Source: Paenibacillus humicus NBRC 102415 (GTDB taxonomy: Bacteria > Bacillota > Bacilli > Paenibacillales > Paenibacillaceae). Taken from it: a stretch of DNA of 64,000 nt. The notes below the pieces were generated by a model. That model was not told the origin of the DNA. It made no database searches and was given only the letters and a program-made list of their open reading frames with translations. Positions within the stretch are counted from its first letter, which is position 1, and every line of letters begins with the position of its first letter. The DNA lies in NCBI RefSeq assembly GCF_004000905.1, contig NZ_BIMD01000003.1:62001-126000 (forward strand), in the 5' to 3' direction. Of the stretch, positions 1 through 8,394 are shown in pieces. The translations under genes and the position numbers were made by a program.

Positions 1-1433
1 AAAAATGGAAGAGGCCCGTCGGCATCCAGCCGCCTCAGCGCGCCCCGCTCCTCCAGCTGCCGCCGGTATAGACGGGCCATGCCGGAATAGCTGGCTTCCG
101 CTCCGCCGAGGAAGCTGTAGCGGATCTCGACGTCTCCCCGGTACCGCTCCTCGGTGAGCAGCTGTATCTCCTGCATCTTCTGGCCGGTGTACATCTCCAG
201 CTCATCCTCGCCGCGAATCGCGAAGCTGCCGTACACATGGTTGTAGCTGCTCTGCTTGCCGCCGATGTCGGCGGCGATGCTTGCAATCGCATCGCCCTTC
301 TCGATGACGGCGAACCAGCCCCCGTCTCCGCTCTTCATGCCGAAAACAGGCAGCTTGGCATCCTCGCTCACCTGCCCGCGGGTCCGGCTGTTGTCGTTGC
401 GGTCGGAGCCGTATACCCGCTGGACATACTGCTCCTGGGTTATTTTTCCATTGTTCAGGTTGATCAGGCTGCCCGAGCCGTCGGGAACGAGCATGTATCC
501 TTCCGCCTTGCCGTCCGCCGCCCCGAAGTAGGACAGCAGATCGAGGCTGCGGAGCCGGAAAGGTCCGCTTTCCTGCAGCTGGCCGAGCGGCACGGTGACG
601 AGCAGGCTGCCGCGGTCGAGCCGGTATTCCACCGGAATCGTGAAGCTCGGCTTGTCGCTGCCCCCCGCCTCCCCGATTCCGTTCTCGGCATTATCCGCCG
701 CGAGATCGTCGGCGGTATACCCCGCCTTCTCGAAGGCATCGACCATTTTGTCGAGGACGAGCTTCTTGGAAATCTGGCCGTCAAGCCGCTCCAGCACGTC
801 CGGGTTCGACTTGGAAGCATAATAGCGCGCCGATACGTACTTGGCGAGCGCAGGCTCCAGCCTGGAGACGACCTTCTCCTCCAGCCGCTTCTTGGAGATG
901 AGCCTGGGGAGAGCGTTGATGCCGAGAGAAGTGTCTCCGATCGTATACTCGATGCGGATGCCGCCTTCGATTGAAGCCGCCTTGAACTGGCCGCCGCTGA
1001 TGCTGCGGGCAAAGTTGGTATAGATCTGGTTCGTGCCGACCGAATCGCGGAACTGGACGCTCAGCTGCGAGGCGAGCGATTCCTTCTCGTAGCCGGAGGC
1101 CAGGCCGTCCTGCTCGCGCTGCGGCGGGTTGCTGTACCAGAGCCGGCCGCTGCCGTCCCGGACGGCGATTTCTGTCGTCTTCTCGTTGTAGTACAAGGAC
1201 ATGCCGCCGTCCTTGGCGACCAGACCCATTCCTTCCACAGTATCCGCATCCCCGTCCAGATACGCCAGCGTGCCCGCCTCGGCCGTCGCAGAGGCGGCTG
1301 CACGGGACGGCTCCGCATAAGCGGACAAGTCCGCAGCCGGGACTCCCCGGCTGCCGAGCAGCAGCGCCGCCAGGGCGATGGCTGCAACGCCTGTGCAGGC
1401 AAGCGCCGTGCAGGTTTTTTGCCGTTTGTTCAC
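1..1433 (-). CDS. DUF5696-type exported protein, 3' end beyond window
   Basis: Open for about 477 codons and runs off the left edge, so the C-terminus is missing. The start is a GTG at 1433 preceded by AAAGGAGG eight bases upstream; no ATG fits as well. Residues about 10-35 form a hydrophobic signal or anchor segment, followed by an extracytoplasmic-looking region (LYYNEKTTEIAVRDGSGRLW, later a VPDGSGSLINLNNG motif). This pattern resembles the uncharacterised DUF5696 family of Paenibacillaceae; I infer the family from memory of its gene context and motifs. It is the last visible gene of a seven-gene minus-strand sugar ABC operon, 14 bp after the Yip1-type gene. Function unknown; an exported carbohydrate-handling or cell-surface role is only a guess. 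Confidence 0.7.
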   Translation of the reverse strand, partial: MNKRQKTCTALACTGVAAIALAALLLGSRGVPAADLSAYAEPSRAAASATAEAGTLAYLDGDADTVEGMGLVAKDGGMSLYYNEKTTEIAVRDGSGRLWYSNPPQREQDGLASGYEKESLASQLSVQFRDSVGTNQIYTNFARSISGGQFKAASIEGGIRIEYTIGDTSLGINALPRLISKKRLEEKVVSRLEPALAKYVSARYYASKSNPDVLERLDGQISKKLVLDKMVDAFEKAGYTADDLAADNAENGIGEAGGSDKPSFTIPVEYRLDRGSLLVTVPLGQLQESGPFRLRSLDLLSYFGAADGKAEGYMLVPDGSGSLINLNNGKITQEQYVQRVYGSDRNDNSRTRGQVSEDAKLPVFGMKSGDGGWFAVIEKGDAIASIAADIGGKQSSYNHVYGSFAIRGEDELEMYTGQKMQEIQLLTEERYRGDVEIRYSFLGGAEASYSGMARLYRRQLEERGALRRLDADGPLPF

Positions 1434-1447
1434 GGCTGCCGCCTCCT

Positions 1448-2068
1448 TTACGTGCGATAGATAAGCTCACGGTACATATTGACGAAAAAGTCGGCCAGTT
1501 GCTGCAGCATGCTGAGTACGAGCGCGCCGAGAAAGACGATGATTCCCATGACGACGACCGACAGGGCCATGGTCGCCACGGTTTTGACGACCGAGTACTG
1601 ATGGACCGTCATATTTCCGATGAACAGCAGCAGCAGGAACCAGGCGACGGCAATGGAGTTGAAGAGGTAATAAAAGGACGTCTCTTCCTGAACCATGAAC
1701 CGGCTTGCGGCAATCATGGGCAGGTAGATGAGGAAGATCGGAACGAGCGAGTAGCCGCTCGCCAGGATGATCTCCTTGAACTTGCCCTCCCCTTCCATCA
1801 GCGTCGTGACGGCCCAGTTGGCGACGCACCAGAGGAAGAAAGGAGCGACGACGGCAAGGATGTCCATCAGGCTGTTCATATACCTCGGATCGAAATTGTT
1901 GACCAGAAAACCAGCGTACTGCTTCTGCAGCACCATCGCCAGCGCCGTCAGCGCCAGCGCCGAGAAAGCGACGCCAAGCCGTCCCCTGTTGTCGGCTTTG
2001 AGATCCCAGAAGGCGTCGAACGGATGGAAGATCAGATGCAGCGGGAATTTAATGTAGGTTTGCTTCAC
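1448..2068 (-). CDS. Yip1-family integral membrane protein
   Basis: 206 aa with about five hydrophobic segments (roughly residues 32-50, 68-90, 100-122, 135-152, 165-190) and an N-terminal HLIFHPFDAFWDLK motif, the usual entry of bacterial Yip1-domain proteins (short 'P..af..l' motif before the first membrane segment). Its start overlaps the 3' end of the upstream NHL gene by 20 bp, so the two are probably translationally coupled. Bacterial Yip1 proteins have no settled biochemical role. The position inside an ABC sugar operon, between an NHL propeller protein and a DUF5696 protein, suggests a membrane scaffold for an extracytoplasmic complex; that is inference. Confidence 0.75.
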   Translation of the reverse strand: MKQTYIKFPLHLIFHPFDAFWDLKADNRGRLGVAFSALALTALAMVLQKQYAGFLVNNFDPRYMNSLMDILAVVAPFFLWCVANWAVTTLMEGEGKFKEIILASGYSLVPIFLIYLPMIAASRFMVQEETSFYYLFNSIAVAWFLLLLFIGNMTVHQYSVVKTVATMALSVVVMGIIVFLGALVLSMLQQLADFFVNMYRELIYRT

Positions 2069-3506
2069 GATCCCGTCCTCTCCTTCCTCTCCAGGTTGCC
2101 GCGAGCTTCAGCGCTGCCAGCAGCGCCGCGGCGGATGCGGCTGCCGTAAGCACGGTGCCGAAATGCTCCTTCATCATTTCCCTTCGGTAGCGCTTGTACG
2201 CCACCGAATAGCTCTTTTTGTCCGAGCCCAGCTTGAAATAGTCCAGAGCCGCCTTGTTGTTCTTTTCCATCAGATAAGCCTTGCCGATCCCGATGTAGGC
2301 GAGGTCGAAGTTCGAGTTGAGCTGCAGCACCTTGCGCCACAAGCCCAGCGCCTCGGCATCCTCCCCCCGGTAATGGAGCGCCGCGGCTTCGTTGATCGCC
2401 GCCCCGTAGAAAGTCGGCTTGTAGACGACCAGACTCGCTCTGCCCCGGTCGAGCACGAGGCGGTCGCCTCCCAGCTTCTCGACCGCCACCGGCGTCTTCA
2501 GCGTGCCGAGCTGATTCCCCTTGCCGCCGAACACGTACAGCAGATGGCCTTCGTCGTCATAGGTGAACACCCGGTTCTGGGTCGCATCCAGCGCGCTGTA
2601 CATGCCGTCGCCGATGAATTTGATGTCGATCATTTTGGAAGGTCCGACGGAGGTCCGATAGATCAGGTCGCCTCTTACGTCGTTGTAGCCGAAGCGCTTC
2701 AGCACATCCTCGCCGGACGGATTCAGCCGCTTGATCGGAACCGTAGAGTTCGGATCGATATTGGTGGCATACAGGAAGCCCTTGTAATCGGCATCCGCAT
2801 TCGAGAACTCGGTCGGCACGAACAGCACGCCCTGAGCCCGCTGGGCATCCGTGGAGAACAGCCGCCAGATGTACTCGCGGTAATCCCGCCTGACCTTGTT
2901 CGTACCGATATAGCCGATGAAGCGGCCCTGCTCGTCGAACTGCATCAAGCCCTCGAATACGCCTTGGGCGACCGTATAGATGCGGCCCGCGCGGTCGGCC
3001 GTCACCTTGAGCGGGAGAAACTGGAAGCCCGAGGCCAGAATATCCGACTGCGGGTTGTCGACGATCCGCTGCAATTGCCCCTCTGCGTTCAGGACGACGA
3101 TCCGCTTGCCTGCCGTATCCGCGACATAGACGAGTCCTTCCCCGTCGACGTATATTCCGGACGGCCCCTGAAAGCCGTCCTTTGTCCCGTTGTTGTCGAA
3201 GCTCTCCAGCACACGCCTGAGCCGGTACTCCCTATCCAGCACGACGATGCGCTTGTTGCCGCTGTCAAGGATGTATACCTCTCCGGCCGGAGAGACGGCG
3301 ACATCGGACGGCTCGGCGAAGCTGCCGATGCCCAGATCGCAGCCCGTGACGGCCTTGTCCGGCAAGTACGCATCCGGCGCTGGCACCGCATCGCCCCAAT
3401 AGTTGTACAGATAGCTCTCATACGGGGCGCCTGCGGCGGCGGGCAGCGCTCCGCCCAGCAGCAGCGCGGCGCCAAGGAGCAGAAGCAAGCTTTTTTTGAC
3501 GGCCAT
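2049..3506 (-). CDS. exported NHL-repeat beta-propeller with TPR and C-terminal anchor
   Basis: 485 aa. A signal peptide covers residues 1-26 (VKKSLLLLLGAALLLGG, AAAGA). Residues about 60-370 carry NHL/gluconolactonase-like blades with repeated patterns such as PSDVAVSPAGEVYILDSGN, PSGIYVDGEGLVYVADTAG and TPVAVEKLGGDRLVLDRG. Residues about 375-435 form a TPR-like pair (ALGLWRKVLQLNSNFDLAYI, GKAYLMEKNNKAALDYFKLG). A hydrophobic helix at about 450-468 is followed by a basic tail, which suggests a protein tethered outside the membrane. It sits between the permease genes and the Yip1 gene. The propeller could bind a ligand or protein partner; no catalytic residues are evident to me. Confidence 0.8.
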   Translation of the reverse strand: MAVKKSLLLLLGAALLLGGALPAAAGAPYESYLYNYWGDAVPAPDAYLPDKAVTGCDLGIGSFAEPSDVAVSPAGEVYILDSGNKRIVVLDREYRLRRVLESFDNNGTKDGFQGPSGIYVDGEGLVYVADTAGKRIVVLNAEGQLQRIVDNPQSDILASGFQFLPLKVTADRAGRIYTVAQGVFEGLMQFDEQGRFIGYIGTNKVRRDYREYIWRLFSTDAQRAQGVLFVPTEFSNADADYKGFLYATNIDPNSTVPIKRLNPSGEDVLKRFGYNDVRGDLIYRTSVGPSKMIDIKFIGDGMYSALDATQNRVFTYDDEGHLLYVFGGKGNQLGTLKTPVAVEKLGGDRLVLDRGRASLVVYKPTFYGAAINEAAALHYRGEDAEALGLWRKVLQLNSNFDLAYIGIGKAYLMEKNNKAALDYFKLGSDKKSYSVAYKRYRREMMKEHFGTVLTAAASAAALLAALKLAATWRGRRGRDREANLH

Positions 3507-3519
3507 GTCTTCTCTCCCC

Positions 3520-4383
3520 CTAATCCTTCATGCCCGAGCTCGCCATCGTTTCGATGATGCGGCTCTGCGAGAATACGAACAGCGTGATCGGCACGCTCAT
3601 CAGAATGAGAGCGACGGCGGCTCCGGCTCCGGCGCGGGCAATGCCGCCCTGGACGATCTGCCCGGCGGCGTAGTGCAGCGTCTTGAGCTGCTCGCTGTAG
3701 ATATAGCCGTTGCCGTCGCTGCCCCACAGCATCTGGAAGAGCAGGATGATCAGCGTCAGCCAGGCCGGCTTGACGTTGGGCATGACGATCGTCCACCAGA
3801 TGCGGTACTCGCTGGCGCCGTCGATCTTGGCCGCCTCCAGCAGCGCGTCGGGAATCTGCTCCATGAACTGCTTCATGAGATAGAGCCCCAGCGAATAGGC
3901 GAAAGCAGGAATGATTACGGCCCAGTAGGTGTCGATCCATCCGAGCCAGGACAGGATCATATAGTTCGGAATCGCCGTCACGGCTGGCGTGAACATGAGC
4001 GACAGGACGACGATCTGGAACAGGAAGCCCTTGCCCGGAAAGACATGCTTCGCCAGCGGATAGGCTGCCGCCGAAGCGAGCAGCACATGGCCGACGATGC
4101 CGAGGCCGGTAATGAAGATCGTATTGAACGCATACCGGGTGAACGGCACCCAGGTGTTGCCGAGCAGATTCATCAGATCGGTGAAGTTGCTGAACGTCGG
4201 ATTTTTGACGAACAGCGTAGGCGGAAACGTAAAGATTTCATCCAGCGGCTTGAACGCGTTGTTGACGGCATAGATGAGAGGCAGCACCATGAACGCTCCG
4301 AACAGCAGCAGCAGGAGGAAGAGAGAAACGCTGCCGGAGAGCGATCGATTGACACGCTTGCGCGGCGCAAGGATGGCAGCCAT
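3520..4383 (-). CDS. carbohydrate ABC transporter permease, MalG type
   Basis: 287 aa, usual length for a CUT1-family inner permease. Six membrane segments can be seen, starting at about residue 20 (LFLLLLLFGAFMVLPLIYAV). The cytoplasmic EAA loop reads EAAKIDGASEYRIWWTIVMP, the contact for the ATPase. The C-terminus ends after RIIETMASSGMKD as in MalG/LacG proteins. It starts one base after the stop of the partner permease. No ATP-binding subunit is encoded in this cluster, so a shared MsmX-type ATPase elsewhere must energise it; this is common in Firmicute CUT1 systems. Substrate not determined. Confidence 0.9.
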   Translation of the reverse strand: MAAILAPRKRVNRSLSGSVSLFLLLLLFGAFMVLPLIYAVNNAFKPLDEIFTFPPTLFVKNPTFSNFTDLMNLLGNTWVPFTRYAFNTIFITGLGIVGHVLLASAAAYPLAKHVFPGKGFLFQIVVLSLMFTPAVTAIPNYMILSWLGWIDTYWAVIIPAFAYSLGLYLMKQFMEQIPDALLEAAKIDGASEYRIWWTIVMPNVKPAWLTLIILLFQMLWGSDGNGYIYSEQLKTLHYAAGQIVQGGIARAGAGAAVALILMSVPITLFVFSQSRIIETMASSGMKD

Positions 4384-4384
4384 G

Positions 4385-5371
4385 TCATTCCCCTACCCTT
4401 CTCAGCAGTTTTTGGACGAGCAGATTGGTGCCGACCATCAGGAGGAAAAGCACGGTCGCGATCGCCGAAGCGTATCCCATCTCGAACCGGTTCGTGCCGA
4501 AGTCGATCAGATGCGTGACGACGGTCTCTGCGGCATAGTTGACGCTTGGGAAGCCGGCCAGGGCGATCGAGACGTCCGCCACCGCAAACGAGGCTGTCAG
4601 CTGGATGACCGCGCCGAACATCAGCTGCGGACGCATCGAGGGCAGCGTAATATACCAGAGCTCCTGCCAGCGGTTGCGGATGCCGTCGACGGCGCCGGCC
4701 TCGTACAGCGTGCGGTCTACCGTCTGCAGGCCCGCGATGAAGGCCAGGAAGCCGGTGCCGAGGCTGAGCCACAGCTGGACGAGAATGATGATCGGCATGA
4801 CGTAGGCTTCCGTCTTGAGCCAGAGGATCGGCTCCAGAATGACGCCGAGCTTGATCAGCACCCCGTTCGCAAGGCCGTAGCGGTCTCCGGAGAAGATCAT
4901 CAGCCAGATGAAATACACGTTGCCCGATATGGACGGAGCGTAGAAGACAAGGGTCATGAATGCCCTCAGCTTGGGCGGAAGCTCGTTGATGATCCAGGCG
5001 AAGACGAAGCAGGCGATATAGCTGATCGGTCCCGTTATAATCGCGAACAGGATCGTATTCTTGATGGCGATCAGGAAGACGTCGTCCTCCAGGAACAGAC
5101 GAGCATAGTTCTGCCACCCGATGAATTTCGGAAATTCCAGCATGTTGAAATAGGTGAAGCTGAGCAGAATCGAGATGACGACAGGCACGACGGTGAACAG
5201 GAAGAACAGCGCCATATAGGGCGCCATGAGAAAATAGCTGTGCCGTGCGGCCTTGATCTGCTGCCACAGCAGGCTCAGCCGAGCCCCAAGCCGGGAGCGG
5301 GCCGGAGCTTGGGCGACGGCAGCCTGTTCGTTGCGAACCGATGATTGCGGCATGGTTAGTCCTCCCCCCAA
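4385..5371 (-). CDS. carbohydrate ABC transporter permease, MalF type
   Basis: 328 aa with an N-terminal cytoplasmic tail of about 45 residues and then six predicted membrane segments (first FLMAPYMALFFLFTVVPVVI). The EAA loop is YEAGAVDGIRNRWQELWYI followed by TLPSMRPQLMF. It lies 3 bp downstream of the 974-aa binding-protein gene and 1 bp upstream of the MalG-type gene, so it is firmly within the operon. The EAA loop has an irregular spacing (AVDGIRNRWQELW instead of the commoner DGA...W..F). Substrate unknown; carbohydrate-binding-like modules on the adjacent binding protein suggest an oligosaccharide. Confidence 0.88.
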   Translation of the reverse strand: MGGGLTMPQSSVRNEQAAVAQAPARSRLGARLSLLWQQIKAARHSYFLMAPYMALFFLFTVVPVVISILLSFTYFNMLEFPKFIGWQNYARLFLEDDVFLIAIKNTILFAIITGPISYIACFVFAWIINELPPKLRAFMTLVFYAPSISGNVYFIWLMIFSGDRYGLANGVLIKLGVILEPILWLKTEAYVMPIIILVQLWLSLGTGFLAFIAGLQTVDRTLYEAGAVDGIRNRWQELWYITLPSMRPQLMFGAVIQLTASFAVADVSIALAGFPSVNYAAETVVTHLIDFGTNRFEMGYASAIATVLFLLMVGTNLLVQKLLRRVGE

Positions 5372-5374
5372 GCT

Positions 5375-8299
5375 TTACGGCAGCCCGAATTCCTTGCGCT
5401 TGGTGCGAATTTCGTCCTGAATGTATTCCGTGTAATCCATCATGGACTCTCTGGCCTCCACGCCGCCGACGACGGTCTGATAGAAGGCGTTGAACAAATG
5501 CCTGCCGGTAAAGTAGCCTCCCGGCACCTCGGGAACGCCTCTGACCTCCGCGAACTGCTCCTTCAGGCTGGCGTAATCCTGTGCCGGCCAAGGAAGGGAA
5601 TCCAGCGCGGCGATGTTGGCCGTCGGATAGCGTGCGGCCGCCCCCATCAGCCCTTCCATCTCGCGGCCGAATTCGGCCTGGATGCCGGCGCTGGTCCACC
5701 ACTTCATGAACTGCCAGGCGGCATCCTTGTCGCGCGCTTCCCGCAGCATCATGACGCCGCTTCCGGAAGCCGGCGTATCCCGGCGGATGGAGCCGTCCTG
5801 CTGCAGCGTTCCGGGAACCGGAACGAAGCCCCATTGCCCCCGGATCTCCGGAGCGAAGACGGAGAGCTGGTTGTACATCGTATAATCGGTGATCCCGATC
5901 GGCATCTGGCCCGTCCGGAACCGGTTGGCGAAGTCGTATTCGCGCTCAAGCTTGTAGTCCGTATAGAATTCCGTCCATTGCTTGAAGGTCTCGATGCCCA
6001 CGCGCGAATCCAGATCCGACTGCCGCCCTCCGTCCCGATAGAAGGAGCCGCCGTTTTGCAGCAGCAAAGTGGAATATTGGGAGTTCGGAGGGATATTGAC
6101 GCCCTGCATGTTCGCCTGGGCGACGACCGGCAGCCCGAATTCCATATGGTTCTTGCTCAGGATGGACAGCAGATCCTGGACGTCGTCCCACGTCTGAGGC
6201 ACCTCCAGCCCAAGCTCCTGCAGGACGTCCTTGCGGTAGAAAAGCATGTTGAACGTCTGCGTCTCCGGCAAGGCGTATACGCCGGACTCATAGCGATAGG
6301 GCACGATGGCGCTGTCGCGAAACTCCTTGGCCGCAGCCTCGAAGTCCGGGAAGCCGGTCAGGTCGACCGCGGAGCGCCGCATGGCGAAGTTGACGGGAAG
6401 ATCGTTGCCGATCTGCATCGCCACATCGGGACCTTCTCCGGACAGCGTCGCCGGCAGAAGCGTCCCCATGTTCACGAGCTTCAGATTGACGCTGATGCCG
6501 CTGTCCGGAGTGAAGCTCTCGTCGATCATCGCCTTCATCGTATTCGCCTGGTCGCGTCCGCTGCCGATCCACACCGTGACCGTGCGGTTCTGCTTGCCGT
6601 CGGAAACGTTGCCGATATTGTTGTAGTCCGTGAAGAAGGAGCTCATGAAGGTGCCCGCTTCATGCTTCAGCTGCGGCCAGAAGCCACTTCCCGTGTCCGG
6701 AATCCTCCTGCCGGGGGAAGCGACGTACAGCGCATCGATCTCCAGCGGCTGCTCCCTGGCCTGCTGCACCCAGGTGCCGAGACCGCCCGTGTTCGTCTTG
6801 TAGGCGTTCAAACGGCGCGGAATCGTCTCCGGGCTCGCGATCATCTCGTCGAGCTGGCGGGACATCGTGTTCAGCAGCGCTTCCTGGTCGCTCGACTGGC
6901 CGGACAGCTTGCGCAGCTCCGAGGCGATGCCTTTCAGGCGCTTGCTCTCCGCGCCGAATACGTCCAGCAGGTTCGGAATCTGGCGTTCGATCCGGTAGTC
7001 CCGGAACTCGTCCGGCTTCGTCCCTGTAATCATCAGAATCTGACGGTACATCGCATTCAAATTGTAGAGGCTGTCCTCGACGCTCTGGATCAGCGGCGCA
7101 AAATCCCCCAGCACCGCCTGCAGCCGGATGACATGCTTTCCTTGTTCAAGCCGGAACAGATAGGGATCCTCTCCACCCATCACATCCAGGCGGTACCCGC
7201 TCTTGTAGCGGAACGGCACGGTTTCCATCTCGGCAAAAGGAACTTTCCCGTCGATCGTGAGCTTGCGGGTCGCATAGATTCCTTTGACGAAATTCTGCTG
7301 GCTCTTGAAGGCGATCTGGTAAAGTCCCGTTTCCGGCACCTCAACTTCCCATTCGATCCATTCGCCGGGCAGCCGCCAGTTGTAGCCGCCGATCGTGTTC
7401 ACCCGGATCTTGGAGGCGCTGTAAGGCTTGACCGCGGGACTCGATCTTTCCGTCATCGGGTAGAGCGTAGGGGAAGACTTGGCTGCGGCGGACTCTCCTT
7501 CCACTCGCAGCAGCACATCCGCCGGCTGGCCGGCTCCCTCTCCCTCTCTGTAGGCCGCCTTCGCCTCCTCGTAAGAGGGCGGTTTCGGCGCCTGATACAG
7601 CTTCAGGGAGCGGATCGCCATCGGCTCGCGTCCGGATGTGAGCGAGAGCCTGTGGACTCCTTTGGAAAAGTAGAACCGGTAAGGCTCCTGCTCGTAGCCG
7701 CTCGGATCCTCGAAAGGCTGCTCCATCCAGCGCGGCTGCTCCTTCTGCCGGGGACGGAGATCGTTATCCTGATTGTCCCTCTCCACCTCATCCTTCTCGT
7801 TGGCCCATACCCGGTCGAACTGCAGGTATTGCGCTTCAGAGAAAGGAAGGCTGCCGTCGATCCTCAGCTCTCTTTCGATCGCCGAGCTTTTTCCTTCCGT
7901 CGGAAAATAGGTGAGCGCCAGCTGGTACAAGCCTTCCTCGGGAATGTCGACCGTCCATTGGACCGTGCCGCTTTCTCCCGTAAGCAGGGAAGCGCCGCTC
8001 ATCCCTTCCAGGTTGTCCTTGATGGCAAAATCGCCGCCGATGGCGGAGGAATACGACGACGCTTCGATGACGATCTCACGCTCCGGCATGGGAGCGTTGG
8101 AATGCGGCTCTATGTAGGCTGCGTAGCTGTTCGCCTTGATCGCCGTCTGCCGGGCCCATCCGCTCGCCGCCGGCCCGGCAGCCTTGGCCTTGCTGTCTGA
8201 AGCGCCTATGACTCCTGCCGCCGGAGCCAGCAGCAGCGATACGCTCAGCAGAGCGGCTCCCGCCCTGGCCCATCCCTTATGTAGGCTCAATCCAGCCAT
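5375..8299 (-). CDS. giant extracellular solute-binding protein with N-terminal sugar-binding-like modules
   Basis: 974 aa, about twice the usual length of an ABC solute-binding protein. A Sec signal peptide covers residues 1-33 with no lipobox Cys. Two beta-sandwich, CBM-like modules follow: about 65-240 (VQWTVDIPEEGLYQLALTYF, then ELRIDG) and 265-410 (WIEWEVEVPETGLYQIAFKS, then KLTIDG). They share the pattern W.vdvPE.GLYQia......R.l.iDG. A helical linker spans about 415-530, and a type-1 solute-binding domain from about 565 to the end (RTVTVWIGSGRDQANTMKAM, GPDVAMQIGNDLP, MLFYRKDVLQELG). The start is the ATG at 8299 behind GGGGAGGATATGAGGC. It is the second binding protein of the operon. 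Fused modules may pre-capture polysaccharide at the surface; inference only. Confidence 0.85.
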   Translation of the reverse strand: MAGLSLHKGWARAGAALLSVSLLLAPAAGVIGASDSKAKAAGPAASGWARQTAIKANSYAAYIEPHSNAPMPEREIVIEASSYSSAIGGDFAIKDNLEGMSGASLLTGESGTVQWTVDIPEEGLYQLALTYFPTEGKSSAIERELRIDGSLPFSEAQYLQFDRVWANEKDEVERDNQDNDLRPRQKEQPRWMEQPFEDPSGYEQEPYRFYFSKGVHRLSLTSGREPMAIRSLKLYQAPKPPSYEEAKAAYREGEGAGQPADVLLRVEGESAAAKSSPTLYPMTERSSPAVKPYSASKIRVNTIGGYNWRLPGEWIEWEVEVPETGLYQIAFKSQQNFVKGIYATRKLTIDGKVPFAEMETVPFRYKSGYRLDVMGGEDPYLFRLEQGKHVIRLQAVLGDFAPLIQSVEDSLYNLNAMYRQILMITGTKPDEFRDYRIERQIPNLLDVFGAESKRLKGIASELRKLSGQSSDQEALLNTMSRQLDEMIASPETIPRRLNAYKTNTGGLGTWVQQAREQPLEIDALYVASPGRRIPDTGSGFWPQLKHEAGTFMSSFFTDYNNIGNVSDGKQNRTVTVWIGSGRDQANTMKAMIDESFTPDSGISVNLKLVNMGTLLPATLSGEGPDVAMQIGNDLPVNFAMRRSAVDLTGFPDFEAAAKEFRDSAIVPYRYESGVYALPETQTFNMLFYRKDVLQELGLEVPQTWDDVQDLLSILSKNHMEFGLPVVAQANMQGVNIPPNSQYSTLLLQNGGSFYRDGGRQSDLDSRVGIETFKQWTEFYTDYKLEREYDFANRFRTGQMPIGITDYTMYNQLSVFAPEIRGQWGFVPVPGTLQQDGSIRRDTPASGSGVMMLREARDKDAAWQFMKWWTSAGIQAEFGREMEGLMGAAARYPTANIAALDSLPWPAQDYASLKEQFAEVRGVPEVPGGYFTGRHLFNAFYQTVVGGVEARESMMDYTEYIQDEIRTKRKEFGLP

Positions 8300-8341
8300 G
8301 CCTCATATCCTCCCCTAGCAGTTCGGTAGCCGACGACGAGC

Positions 8342-8383
8342 GGGCAGCGGACGGCTCCCAGGAGGGTCACCGCTTCGCTGCCC
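8342..8383 (-). other. hairpin between the two binding-protein genes
   Basis: GGGCAGCG at 8342-8349 is the inverted complement of CGCTGCCC at 8376-8383, in the 95-bp gap after the lipoprotein gene. No T-run follows on the minus strand. This could be an mRNA-stabilising or attenuating structure that keeps the first binding protein at a higher level than the downstream genes, as is common in ABC operons. Confidence 0.4.
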
Positions 8384-8394
8384 TTGCCGGTCCT

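Noticed and set aside
4173-5834. A 553-codon minus-strand frame
   Set aside because: It crosses the two permease genes out of frame and has no domain; the permeases and binding protein explain the DNA.
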